From Flectobacillus roseus (GTDB lineage Bacteria; Bacteroidota; Bacteroidia; Cytophagales; Spirosomataceae): a DNA stretch of 64,000 bases. Shown in pieces: positions 33,103 through 40,956 of this stretch. The stretch's first letter is position 1. Each line of letters starts with the position of its first letter. The stretch lies in assembly GCF_030056665.1 (NCBI RefSeq), contig NZ_JASHIG010000006.1. One strand, given 5' to 3'. The position numbers were made by a program, and so were the translations under genes. Under the pieces are notes generated by a model. The model searched no databases and was not told the DNA's origin. It worked only from the letters and a program-made list of their open reading frames with translations.

Positions 33103-34092
33103 ATGACTTACCTTGCTAATCCTACACGCTACAACGACATGACGTATCGTCGTTGTGGACGCAGTGGACTACAACTTCCAGCGCTTTCGTTGGGCTTATG
33201 GCATAATTTTGGAGGCGTAGATACCTTCGAAAACTACCGTGCTATCCTTCATACGGCTTTTGATCAAGGCATTACACATTTTGACCTTGCCAATAATTAC
33301 GGGCCTCCTCCAGGCTCGGCAGAGGAAAATTTTGGAACAATTCTCAAAAAAGACTTTTTGCCTTATCGAGATGAATTAATCATTTCGACCAAAGCAGGAT
33401 ATACCATGTGGCCTGGTCCTTATGGCGATTGGGGCTCGAAAAAGTACCTTGTTGCGAGTCTTGATCAAAGCCTCAAACGTATGGGATTGGAATACGTAGA
33501 TATTTTTTATCACCATCGCCCAGACCCAAATACGCCTTTAGAAGAAACTATGGCGGCTTTAGATTTGATTGTTCGTCAAGGAAAAGCTTTGTATGTAGGT
33601 ATCTCTAATTATAAAGCTGAAGAAACAGCTCAAGCAAGCGCTATTCTCAAGCAGTTGGGTACGCCTTGTGTTATTCATCAGCCCAAATACTCGATGTTAG
33701 AACGTTGGGTAGAAGGTGGATTATTAGATACTCTGGAAAAAGAAGGTATTGGCTGTATTCCTTTCTCGCCATTGGCACAGGGTTTATTGACTAACAAATA
33801 TCTTCAAGGTGTACCAGAAGACTCCAGAGCAGCCAAGCCTCATGGTTTCTTGAAAACGGCGATGATTACTCCTGAAAAACTAGAGCAAATACAGCAACTA
33901 AATACTCTCGCTCAAGAGCGCAGACAAAGTTTAGCGCAAATGGCTCTCTCATGGATTTTGAAAGACCGCAGAGTAACATCAGTTTTAGTAGGTGCTAGCC
34001 GACCAGCTCAGTTATTAGATTCGTTGGAATGCCTTAAAAACACCAACTTTTCAGCAGAAGAATTAGCAAAAATCGAAACGATTTTGAAATAG
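33103..34092 (+). CDS. Aldo/keto reductase, YghZ (glyceraldehyde-3-phosphate reductase) type
   Basis: A 329-residue NADPH-dependent TIM-barrel reductase of the AKR14-like YghZ group. YRRCGRSGLQLPALSLGLWH at the N-terminus, THFDLANNYGPPPGSAEENF (catalytic Asp and Tyr), STKAGYTMWPGPYGDWGSKK (catalytic Lys and the group-specific insert), DIFYHHRPDPNTPLEET (His) and VLVGASRPAQL are all present. By family it reduces small aldehydes such as methylglyoxal or L-glyceraldehyde 3-phosphate. It is probably cotranscribed with the upstream Gfo/Idh/MocA gene. A strong terminator follows 14 bp after the stop. Confidence 0.95.
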   Translation: MTYLANPTRYNDMTYRRCGRSGLQLPALSLGLWHNFGGVDTFENYRAILHTAFDQGITHFDLANNYGPPPGSAEENFGTILKKDFLPYRDELIISTKAGYTMWPGPYGDWGSKKYLVASLDQSLKRMGLEYVDIFYHHRPDPNTPLEETMAALDLIVRQGKALYVGISNYKAEETAQASAILKQLGTPCVIHQPKYSMLERWVEGGLLDTLEKEGIGCIPFSPLAQGLLTNKYLQGVPEDSRAAKPHGFLKTAMITPEKLEQIQQLNTLAQERRQSLAQMALSWILKDRRVTSVLVGASRPAQLLDSLECLKNTNFSAEELAKIETILK

Positions 34093-34106
34093 ATTTTCAC
34101 TAATGC

Positions 34107-34152
34107 AAAACACCCTTCCTAATTCCTTTGAGCGAATTAGGAAGGGTGTTTT
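34107..34152. terminator. Bidirectional terminator with 19-bp perfect stem
   Basis: AAAACACCCTTCCTAATTC (34107-34125) pairs exactly with GAATTAGGAAGGGTGTTTT (34134-34152), followed by more T. It lies between the convergent aldo/keto reductase and Nudix genes. Confidence 0.9.
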
Positions 34153-34171
34153 TATATTTTTGAAAAAGAGT

Positions 34172-34570
34172 TTAATCCAACAAACCCCTTTCTCTTAAAT
34201 AGCCAAAAATCAACTTGTCAACTTCTGCAATTTTGTCTTGGTCTGTGTATTTGAGCCATTGGATTTCTTCTATTTCTGAACTGGCTTTTAAATCGCCTGT
34301 ATATTTTCCTGAATAACAGGTCATTCTAACCACAACACCTTCAGGATGCCCGTGAGCTTGTGCTTCAAAAGTACCTATATAATTTAGGGTTTCAGCTTGA
34401 AGTTTTACGCTCAATTCTTCTTCTATTTCTCGAAGTAAAGCTTGCTCGTCGGTCTCTCCTACTTCTCTTTTTCCGCCTGGGATATAGAACTTATCCTTCC
34501 CATAACTTTTTGTGGAAAGGATAGATTGATTCTGTAACTCTATCCAAGCAAGTTTATCTATAACCTTCAT
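34172..34570 (-). CDS. Small Nudix hydrolase (MutT-like)
   Basis: A 132-residue single-domain Nudix protein. The Nudix box Gx5Ex7REUxEE is intact, reading GKREVGETDEQALLREIEEE near residue 35, preceded by FYIPGG. I start at ATG 34570; a TTG two codons upstream is also in frame. Such proteins hydrolyse nucleoside diphosphates linked to another moiety, often oxidised nucleotides. It lies downstream of the NAD-salvage genes on the same strand but is separated from them by a repeat, so it is probably independent. Confidence 0.93.
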   Translation of the reverse strand: MKVIDKLAWIELQNQSILSTKSYGKDKFYIPGGKREVGETDEQALLREIEEELSVKLQAETLNYIGTFEAQAHGHPEGVVVRMTCYSGKYTGDLKASSEIEEIQWLKYTDQDKIAEVDKLIFGYLRERGLLD

Positions 34571-34590
34571 ATTCAAGATATATTATTAAG

Positions 34591-34717
34591 TTAGTGGGCA
34601 AAATAAAATTTGAGCTTTCGGCTTTCAGCTTTGGGCGGTGAGCTTTAGGAGAAATGCATGTCTGTGGTCGTTAGAAACATTTTAACACTCTTTGCCTAGT
34701 GCCTTGTGCCTAAACAC
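34591..34717 (+). repeat. Dispersed intergenic repeat, copy 2
   Basis: This copy begins with TTAGTGGGCAAA, continues through GAGCTTTCGGCTTTCAGC, and includes AACATTTTAACACTCTTTGC and GTGCCTAAA. Its reverse complement aligns with 5011-5141, and its beginning aligns with 38014-38136 (TTAGTGGGTAAA then AGCTTTCGGCTTTCAGC). Confidence 0.55.
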
Positions 34718-34745
34718 ATAAATAAATATCATTTTGTGCCATTAC

Positions 34746-36116
34746 TTATAAACTATTTCCCTTCACTTCGTCAAAAGTATAATCTTTCAAGATTTCTCCA
34801 TTTTCAAAAACTGTCACGAGTAAATCCTCTCCTTCTTCGTCGAGGTTAACCGTATGATATTCGTTGTCTTTAAAAATGAGTTTCAAACGTCCTTTTTTAC
34901 TCTTTTTACCGTGGTCTGTAATTGGGTCTTTAAATACTAAGCGGTCTTGCCCATCGACCGTGGCACAACTACATTTGAAGGCAAATTTTTGGGTATCTCT
35001 ATGTACTTTTTGCAAAAGTGCCCCTCCCATCCCAAAGGTAATATTGTCGGCACTCCAACCATTTAAAGCAAGATTTTCAAGGATTTCGCCAATACTTTCA
35101 TAGTTGACTCCATCGCCTTGGATTACTCTGATTTGAGGTACCAATACTTTATAGCCTTTTTCGTTGATGGTATAACCTATCTTTTCACCAAGAATTTCTG
35201 TCACTTTCAGCACCACATCTTTAGGAACACCACTATCTGGACGAACGACTAAAGTACCATTTCTAGCTAAAATCTTTTCTTTCAAAGCTTCACCCCAAAG
35301 TTTTTCACAGGCGTGATACACGTCGTAGCTGTCGCTCACAACCGCCACTAACCCTTCTGGATATTGGTCAAGCATATTGCGATAGGCGTCTAGTTCGCCC
35401 TCTTGTTTCCAACTCGTAATCGTACTATGTTCGGCAGCAGGAATACTGAAACCAAACATACTGTCGGGCTGATAATACTCTTGGATAAAGGTCAAGGCGG
35501 TTACGGTATCTGTACCCATAAAGTTTACCAAATGCGCTGCCCCTCCTATTCCTGCACTTTCGACACTAGAGACTCCTCTAAAACCAAAATCATGAAGTTT
35601 GAAATCAATAAGACTTGGATCGCCTGTTTTTTCTAAATAGGATAAAATCAATGAACGAACGGCCTTGCTGGTGGTAGCAACTGTACATGGATACCATAGT
35701 TGCACCAATAAAGTTTCTAAAAAATTGCTCAACCAATAACATTTTGGGTCGGTATTTTCGACGGTCATGAGCACATGATGTGTCGGAATAACTGCACCTT
35801 CGGCAACGGCCTTGATTCTTATGGGAAGTCTACCTTGATATTTTTCGAGAATATATTCCCAACCTTCACGATTGAATAGCGTTTCTGAGCCAAAATGCGC
35901 TGCATAAAGCTTGGCAGCTTGATCTATCTTTGCTTGCGTAACGACCTCTCCTGCCAAATACTCTTTAAGCAAATACTGCAATCCAAAAAAGGTAACTTGT
36001 TCGAATTTTCCTCCGCGACTCTCGAAATAACTGTAGATATGACTGGTTCCAGAAGGATATTGTTTGTAATGACTCAGCTTGTAGCTGTCGGTGAGTAGGA
36101 GGATATTATTTTGCAT
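34746..36116 (-). CDS. Nicotinamide phosphoribosyltransferase
   Basis: A 456-residue enzyme of the NAMPT/NadV type that makes nicotinamide mononucleotide from nicotinamide and PRPP. NILLLTDSYKLSHYKQYP at the N-terminus, YFESRGG, WYPCTVATTSKAVR, DFKLHDFGFRGVSS, AGIGGAAHLVNFMGTDT, IPAAEHSTITSWKQEGE, VVSDSYDVYHAC, VRPDSG and FGMGGALLQKVHRDT are all characteristic, including the active-site His in LHDFGFRG and the phosphate-binding VRPDSG. Length fits the family. It lies downstream of the NMNAT-like/Nudix gene on the same strand, so the two form an NAD salvage unit. Secure. Confidence 0.97.
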   Translation of the reverse strand: MQNNILLLTDSYKLSHYKQYPSGTSHIYSYFESRGGKFEQVTFFGLQYLLKEYLAGEVVTQAKIDQAAKLYAAHFGSETLFNREGWEYILEKYQGRLPIRIKAVAEGAVIPTHHVLMTVENTDPKCYWLSNFLETLLVQLWYPCTVATTSKAVRSLILSYLEKTGDPSLIDFKLHDFGFRGVSSVESAGIGGAAHLVNFMGTDTVTALTFIQEYYQPDSMFGFSIPAAEHSTITSWKQEGELDAYRNMLDQYPEGLVAVVSDSYDVYHACEKLWGEALKEKILARNGTLVVRPDSGVPKDVVLKVTEILGEKIGYTINEKGYKVLVPQIRVIQGDGVNYESIGEILENLALNGWSADNITFGMGGALLQKVHRDTQKFAFKCSCATVDGQDRLVFKDPITDHGKKSKKGRLKLIFKDNEYHTVNLDEEGEDLLVTVFENGEILKDYTFDEVKGNSL

Positions 36117-36348
36117 ATCAACTCGGTTTGGGCTTCGAAAAGCTGTATTTATAGTAGTAAACTAAAGGCTATCAAGCCCATTTCCCGATTTCTTAAGTCT
36201 GGTGAATTTAGCTTACGTTAAGTTTTTATTAAAAAACAAAGATAGGATTCTTGATGTAGTAAAGAACTTATCAAGAAAAATATTTCTTATAGGCTTTGGG
36301 CAACAAGCTCTAAAGAATCCGAAATCAAAAATCCGATATCCCCAATCC

Positions 36349-37230
36349 TTAGAATCCCTTTTTTTCCCACAATTTAAAAATCACACGGTGCTCTTCTACA
36401 AAGTCTTGCTCTGTCAGTGAAGCAATATCAAACCATCTCAACTCCTCTATATCATCTTGTGCTGTGGGAGTCCCTCCTTCGTATTCGGCTACAAAAAAAC
36501 TAGTAATGATTTTATCTACTTCTTCTCTGTATCGCCAATCATCTATTTTGGCAGTACCAATGTATCGAGCTTTGGTTAATTTCAAACCTGTTTCCTCCTC
36601 GGCTTCTCGGATGGCTGCATCTTCGAAACAATCGTCTTCGGGGTCGATAAACCCTCCGATAAATCTAAAAAGTGCTTGCTGGGGTTTTCTGCCAAGTAAA
36701 ACTTTATCACCAGAAACAATGGCAACATCAACGGTTGGAAACACTTTCGGATATTGCGCTCGAACGGTTTGGAATACACCTGCACGATAGGCTACTTGCG
36801 AACGGTCGGCGTCGCCAATGATGTGTGGTGCATATTCGGGTAACTCAACCCACTCGCATGGATAAGGGAGCTCGTACTGGGTGAGATTGTTGCTTTCCTT
36901 GAAGACAAATAGCTGGCAATTAACACTTTCCCCAATAGCCTGAGCAATAGCACTTTCTAATGCTTGTGAGGTGGCTTGTGCTGATATTTGTTTTTTGAAA
37001 GTAGTAATTTTAGTCTTTGGAAATTCCTTTTCCAGCATCAACCTTCGGGTTTCTACATCTAAAGGGTGATTTTTGCTAGAAGGAATAGGCGCTGACGCTA
37101 TTACGAGAACCACTTCGGGATATTGATTTTGTAATTGGTTGATAAAGGCTTTTTCAAAAGCTCCTATTTCAATTTGTTGAAAAGTGCCAACCACTACGGC
37201 ATATAAAACTGATGAGGTATTTTGAGTCAT
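36349..37230 (-). CDS. Nudix hydrolase with vestigial NMN adenylyltransferase domain
   Basis: A 293-residue protein with the layout of bifunctional NadM-Nudix enzymes. Residues ~8-155 correspond to the nucleotidyltransferase domain, but the GRFQPxHxGH signature is GTFQQIEIGAFE (15-26), so both catalytic histidines are missing; the C-terminal ISxTxxR-like motif reads GDADRSQVAYRAG. Later elements persist (VIASAPIPSSKNHPLDVETR). Residues ~165-293 are a Nudix domain with GGFIDPEDD and REAEEETGL, the metal-binding glutamates present and the box one residue longer than canonical. It is therefore probably an ADP-ribose or NAD-metabolite hydrolase, or an NAD-responsive regulator, without adenylyltransferase activity. 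It is upstream of nicotinamide phosphoribosyltransferase, 232 bp away. Confidence 0.85.
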   Translation of the reverse strand: MTQNTSSVLYAVVVGTFQQIEIGAFEKAFINQLQNQYPEVVLVIASAPIPSSKNHPLDVETRRLMLEKEFPKTKITTFKKQISAQATSQALESAIAQAIGESVNCQLFVFKESNNLTQYELPYPCEWVELPEYAPHIIGDADRSQVAYRAGVFQTVRAQYPKVFPTVDVAIVSGDKVLLGRKPQQALFRFIGGFIDPEDDCFEDAAIREAEEETGLKLTKARYIGTAKIDDWRYREEVDKIITSFFVAEYEGGTPTAQDDIEELRWFDIASLTEQDFVEEHRVIFKLWEKKGF

Positions 37231-37356
37231 ACTCTTGGTCTATTTTTCATTGAGTACTTTAAAAATACAACCATTTCTTGAAAAGAAGGGTTTCTTCATT
37301 TATTCATTTGTCAAAATGTCCTTCCCTGTAATAGGTTGTCTTTAAGATTTATAGCT

Positions 37357-37424
37357 AAAAAAGCACCGTAGGTGCGAAAGAACACCAATTATATTGAAGT
37401 CTTTCGTACTTACGGCGCTTTTTC
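37357..37424. terminator. Long imperfect hairpin downstream of a GNAT gene
   Basis: AAAAAAGCACCGTAGGTGCG plus AAAGA (from 37357) pairs with TCTTTCGTACTTACGGCGCT plus TTTT (to 37424), with a few mismatches. The T-run on the minus strand fits termination of the GNAT gene transcribed from 37919. Confidence 0.65.
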
Positions 37425-37451
37425 TCAAACAGAAATACCTGTCTAGGATTT

Positions 37452-37919
37452 CTAAAACACTATTTCCATTTTAATATCTGCACGAGAATATTCGGTTTCG
37501 CCAATCGGAACTTCGACGAAGCCTAATTTGCGATACATTGTCAATGCTGGTGTAAGTTGAGTCGAGGAAACTAACCATAGAACTTTTGCTCCTAAATCTT
37601 TTGCTGCCTGAATCGTATGTGCACACAAAACCTTTCCTGCTCCGATACCTTGATATTTTGGGTTTACCGCCATTTTAGCCATTTCATAATCGGTATCGCT
37701 ATTTTTGACTAATGCTACTGTTCCAACTACTTGATTTTGATAGAGGGCAAAAAAAATCTGTCCTCCACTTTCCAAAATATATTTTTCAGGATTTTCCAGT
37801 TGCTCTACATCGTGTGGTTCTACCTTAAAATACTTTTGAATCCACTCTAAATTCAAAGTCTTAAAATCCTCTTTATACTGAGGTTGGTATGATTCGATTT
37901 GTATTGATTCCTTTGTCAT
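37452..37919 (-). CDS. GNAT-family N-acetyltransferase
   Basis: A 155-residue GNAT-fold protein. The central strands and acetyl-CoA loop are visible: EMAKMAVNPKYQGIGAGKVL near residue 78, with the Q-x-x-G-x-G-type loop QGIGAG, and VLWLVSSTQLTPALTMYRKL near 113. It resembles the MarR-associated or amino-acid acetyltransferase group, but the substrate is not determinable. It is transcribed alone, with dispersed repeat DNA on its upstream side. Confidence 0.9.
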   Translation of the reverse strand: MTKESIQIESYQPQYKEDFKTLNLEWIQKYFKVEPHDVEQLENPEKYILESGGQIFFALYQNQVVGTVALVKNSDTDYEMAKMAVNPKYQGIGAGKVLCAHTIQAAKDLGAKVLWLVSSTQLTPALTMYRKLGFVEVPIGETEYSRADIKMEIVF

Positions 37920-38013
37920 AAATCTATCATGCTATAGCTTTGAGCCGTAAGCTTTTATAAAAAAGTTGTCAGTTATTGGATTGTACTCATCATCAGATTG
38001 GTACGTTCAAATT

Positions 38014-38136
38014 AACTTAGTGGGTAAATTCAAACATTAAGCTTTCGGCTTTCAGCTATGAGCTTTCGGTAAAATATTCCCCATGAATTCGAAGAAACTT
38101 TTTTGCTGAATGCCCATGGCTAAAAGCCGAAAGCCT
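38014..38136. repeat. Dispersed repeat, copy 3, with imperfect palindromic arms
   Basis: Begins with CTTAGTGGGTAAA like copy 2. The left arm AAGCTTTCGGCTTTCAGCTA plus TGAGC (38039-38064) pairs imperfectly with GCCCATGGCTAAAAGCCGAA plus AGCCT (38112-38136). It touches the stop of the PhzF gene and may also terminate its transcript. Confidence 0.55.
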
Positions 38137-38920
38137 ACACAAAGATTTGCCCCTTAAGATATAGAACTGCCTTTCCTGCAATTTTGACTCTATCGCCTTC
38201 TAATTTACACCATAATTCACCTTTACGAGGAGATATTTGCCAAGCTGTTAGTTCTGTTTTGCCGAGTTGTTCAGCCCAGTAAGGTGTCAAAGTAGTATGT
38301 GCTGAACCCGTCACTGGGTCTTCATCAATCCCTGATTGTGGTCCGAAGAAGCGTGACACAAAATCTACCTTACTTCCTTTGGCAGTTGCAATAATTCCTC
38401 TGGCTTCGATAGTTGCCATTTGTCGCAAATCAGGACGAAGTTCTAACACCAATGTTTCATTTTCGAGCACGACCATATAATCCGACTTGCCACGATAGGT
38501 ATGAAGGATATTTACGCCCAAACATTCATTCAAAGCTGTTAGTGGTTCCACTTCCTTGATTTCATCCGCTGGAAAATTCAGCTCCAATAAATCTCCTTGT
38601 TTTTGTACGGTCAAAATGCCACTTCTCGAAAAAAACTCGATAACTTCATGCCCATAACCTAGCTCAGTAAATAATACATGTGCCGTTGCCAAGGTAGCAT
38701 GACCACATAAATCAACCTCTACCGTTGGCGTAAACCAACGAATATGAAAACGGGTATCTGTTTCTTGAACAAAAAAGGCTGTTTCGGCTAAGTTATTTTC
38801 TAAAGCAATTTTTTGCATTAAGTCGTCTGTCAACCACGATTCGAGTGGACAAACTGCCGCGGGGTTTCCTCCAAATACATTAGAAGAAAAAGCGTCTACT
38901 TGATAAATAGGAATTTGCAT
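38135..38920 (-). CDS. PhzF-family isomerase/epimerase-like protein
   Basis: A 261-residue PhzF-fold protein related to diaminopimelate epimerase. Signatures are IYQVDAFSSNVFGGNPAAV at the N-terminus, ENNLAETAFF with the catalytic Glu, RWFTPTVEVDLCGHATLATA near residue 60, and DEDPVTGSAHTTLTPYW near 215. Most members are uncharacterised isomerases and are not linked to phenazine synthesis; no phenazine genes are nearby. It is slightly shorter than typical (280-300 residues) but all core motifs are present. Confidence 0.93.
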   Translation of the reverse strand: MQIPIYQVDAFSSNVFGGNPAAVCPLESWLTDDLMQKIALENNLAETAFFVQETDTRFHIRWFTPTVEVDLCGHATLATAHVLFTELGYGHEVIEFFSRSGILTVQKQGDLLELNFPADEIKEVEPLTALNECLGVNILHTYRGKSDYMVVLENETLVLELRPDLRQMATIEARGIIATAKGSKVDFVSRFFGPQSGIDEDPVTGSAHTTLTPYWAEQLGKTELTAWQISPRKGELWCKLEGDRVKIAGKAVLYLKGQIFV

Positions 38921-39152
38921 TGTATTAAAGTTGAATTTTATGTAGTTGGGTGCTTTAAGAATGAGGATATTTTCCCAATTCCCTGATCCTGAAGCACATG
39001 GTTTTTCTTTTCTGTATATTTAAAATGAACAAGTCAAATACTTTCTTATAAAATGAGTAGAAAATAGCGATAGTAAAACTTATTTTTCGGTTCCCTAATC
39101 ATTTGTTAAGTCGTTAATTTTGCTCTATTCCAACAATAATTCTCTTTTAAAA

Positions 39153-39692
39153 ATGATTAAAATCAGTATGCTTTACTTGGGCTTACTATGCTTTTTTAAT
39201 AGCAAAAATTCCAACGCCACTTCTCTTCTATATTCATTTTCTAGGGTAGAAGTAAAACCTATAGTATCTAAAAACACGCACTTGTGTTACAATACTTTCA
39301 TGCTAGAAGAAGGTGAAAAATCAAGCTACTTATTTCAAAATACCATTTGTGATTTCATCAGCATTTCAGCCGAAATGCTACTTGATTCAAATAATACGTA
39401 TGTCAAAAAAGCACAAATTGATTCTACACTTCATTCAAAGAACCTCACAGATAGCACTCAGCTACAAGCTCAAACCATTGATTCTACGGAAACATCTTCT
39501 CATAACTATCGTCCCATTATTATCACCTATCCCAGAGGATATGATAAAAATAGGAGTCCCCGTTACAAACTAAGTGGTCGTGTAAAATATATAAAGCAAT
39601 ACCATCATAGACAATACAGCGGGGATGAATGGGTCACAATAGCAAAGCTTGCATTATTAGCAATTGCAGGAATAATATATCTTTTTAAATAG
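39153..39692 (+). CDS. Exported/membrane protein of unknown function, paralog A
   Basis: About 179 residues starting at ATG 39153 (an upstream TTG at 39120 is unlikely). A signal-like hydrophobic segment (ISMLYLGLLCFFN) is followed by a long Ser/Thr/Asp/Gln-rich linker with repeated D-S-T-type motifs (IDSTLHSK, LTDSTQLQ, TIDSTETS), then a conserved patch PIIITYPRGYDKNRSPRYK, and a C-terminal hydrophobic segment (KLALLAIAGIIYLFK). The neighbouring gene 70 bp downstream encodes a protein of the same plan with PIIIYPAGYDRNKKLFY, so they are tandem paralogs. I do not recognise the family. Confidence 0.65.
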   Translation: MIKISMLYLGLLCFFNSKNSNATSLLYSFSRVEVKPIVSKNTHLCYNTFMLEEGEKSSYLFQNTICDFISISAEMLLDSNNTYVKKAQIDSTLHSKNLTDSTQLQAQTIDSTETSSHNYRPIIITYPRGYDKNRSPRYKLSGRVKYIKQYHHRQYSGDEWVTIAKLALLAIAGIIYLFK

Positions 39693-39761
39693 AGAATATT
39701 GTCGCATAAACTAGAAAAGCCCTTCATTCAACGTTCCAATCCAATATAATTTTCATTTACC

Positions 39762-40274
39762 ATGACTAAACTAATAATTATCTATTGTGGGATTCTTTTC
39801 TCATGCTCTAATCCAAGTGCCAGTGCAATCTCACTGACAAACTCTTCATATATGACAGCATCTTTATTAGCCGAAAAAGCCAGCCTAGATGATGGTAAAT
39901 TAGTTGGAGCGAAAAAGTCTACTTTTATATCTGAAAAAACCTTGGGTCTTTCCTCAGATTTTCCCACAGAAAGTTTCTCTGATTCAAATGCTAACCACGT
40001 CCCAAAGGTACTTTCTGACACCACGAACAACAGTCCAAAACTTACTGATACAACGCAGGTACAAAACGTCACTAATGAATCTCCGATACAACAATCGGCT
40101 CCTATTATCATTTATCCAGCAGGATATGACAGAAATAAAAAACTCTTTTATGGAATGACTCAAGAGGAAAAAGATCTCCGAAAATTAAAAAGTGAACGAA
40201 CTTTTAGAACCATCAATTCTATTTTTTTGGTTTTTGTAACAATACTTGGGCTTATTGCTATTTCAGCTAGGTAA
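39762..40274 (+). CDS. Lipoprotein/membrane protein of unknown function, paralog B
   Basis: A 170-residue protein. The N-terminus IIIYCGILFSCSNPSAS contains a lipobox-like LFSC with Cys15. A Ser/Thr/Asp-rich linker (LSDTTNNSPKLTDTTQVQ) leads to the patch PIIIYPAGYDRNKKLFYG shared with paralog A, a charged helix (EEKDLRKLKSERTFR), and a C-terminal hydrophobic segment (SIFLVFVTILGLIAISA). The pair probably arose by duplication and may be cotranscribed (70-bp gap). Function unknown. Confidence 0.65.
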   Translation: MTKLIIIYCGILFSCSNPSASAISLTNSSYMTASLLAEKASLDDGKLVGAKKSTFISEKTLGLSSDFPTESFSDSNANHVPKVLSDTTNNSPKLTDTTQVQNVTNESPIQQSAPIIIYPAGYDRNKKLFYGMTQEEKDLRKLKSERTFRTINSIFLVFVTILGLIAISAR

Positions 40275-40341
40275 AGTTTCCTATACAATAATTTAACTTT
40301 CCATTTCAACATCAAATATTACCAAATAATAGAGAGGCGCC

Positions 40342-40833
40342 TTATTTCGATTTTTCATCAATATAGTTTTGATAGTACTCTTTGTAAAAACCGTCTTTTA
40401 GGAAATATTGCTCAAAAGATTCTAAAGAACGCATCAAATCATGTGCTTCTTTATCTATGAGTTGTTGATTAACCGTTTTGATATTGTCCCAAATTTCTTG
40501 CAACTGCGGTAAAAATGCCCAGCCTTTTTCTGTTAGTTTCAAGATACGTTTACGAGCATCTTCAGGCGACTTTTCGGACATTACCCAGCCTTTTTTTTCT
40601 AATTCTTTCACAAATTGAATCACCGCAGGATGCGAAATATTGAGATACTCCGATGCTTCCATCACACCGATGGATTCCTTTTGAGACAACAAGTAAAAAA
40701 GAGGAAACCATTTGGGTTCAAAATCGATACCGTGTACACGGTACACATTAATGGCCTGCTTAAAAACCAATTCGGCAAGACGTTTCATCCTACTCGCAAT
40801 CGCCAAAGGACCTAATTCTTTTATAATATCCAT
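40342..40833 (-). CDS. MarR-family transcriptional regulator
   Basis: A 163-residue winged-helix regulator. The recognition region is visible at ~50-105: SIGVMEASEYLNISHPAVIQ, then the wing KSPEDARKRILKLTEKGWAF. Flanking dimerisation helices are present. Overlapping perfect palindromes lie immediately upstream of its start (40845-40862) and are probably its own operator. It may also control the neighbouring ModF-like gene or others; ligand unknown. Confidence 0.92.
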   Translation of the reverse strand: MDIIKELGPLAIASRMKRLAELVFKQAINVYRVHGIDFEPKWFPLFYLLSQKESIGVMEASEYLNISHPAVIQFVKELEKKGWVMSEKSPEDARKRILKLTEKGWAFLPQLQEIWDNIKTVNQQLIDKEAHDLMRSLESFEQYFLKDGFYKEYYQNYIDEKSK

Positions 40834-40844
40834 TTTATGTAATC

Positions 40845-40862
40845 AGTTACGTAACTAGTTAC
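40845..40862. promoter_or_regulatory. Overlapping palindromes, likely MarR operator
   Basis: AGTTACGTAACT (40845-40856) and GTAACTAGTTAC (40851-40862) are each perfect palindromes and overlap by six bases. They begin 12 bp upstream of the MarR start codon, a typical autoregulatory operator position. Confidence 0.6.
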
Positions 40863-40956
40863 TAAATTAATTATTTATTTTAACTAAAAAAATAAAAGAT
40901 AAGAATTTTATGATAGTCGGCTCAAAGTTGACTGCTCCTCACCGACTGTCAAAATA

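Noticed and set aside
36318..36345. Possible terminator arm downstream of the Nudix/NMNAT gene
   Set aside because: Only a single arm of the ATCCGAAATC-type repeat is present here, with no pairing partner nearby, so a hairpin is not supported.
39782..40111. 109-codon minus-strand frame
   Set aside because: Antisense shadow of paralog B; the plus-strand frame has a start, a signal-like segment and a paralog, which this one lacks.
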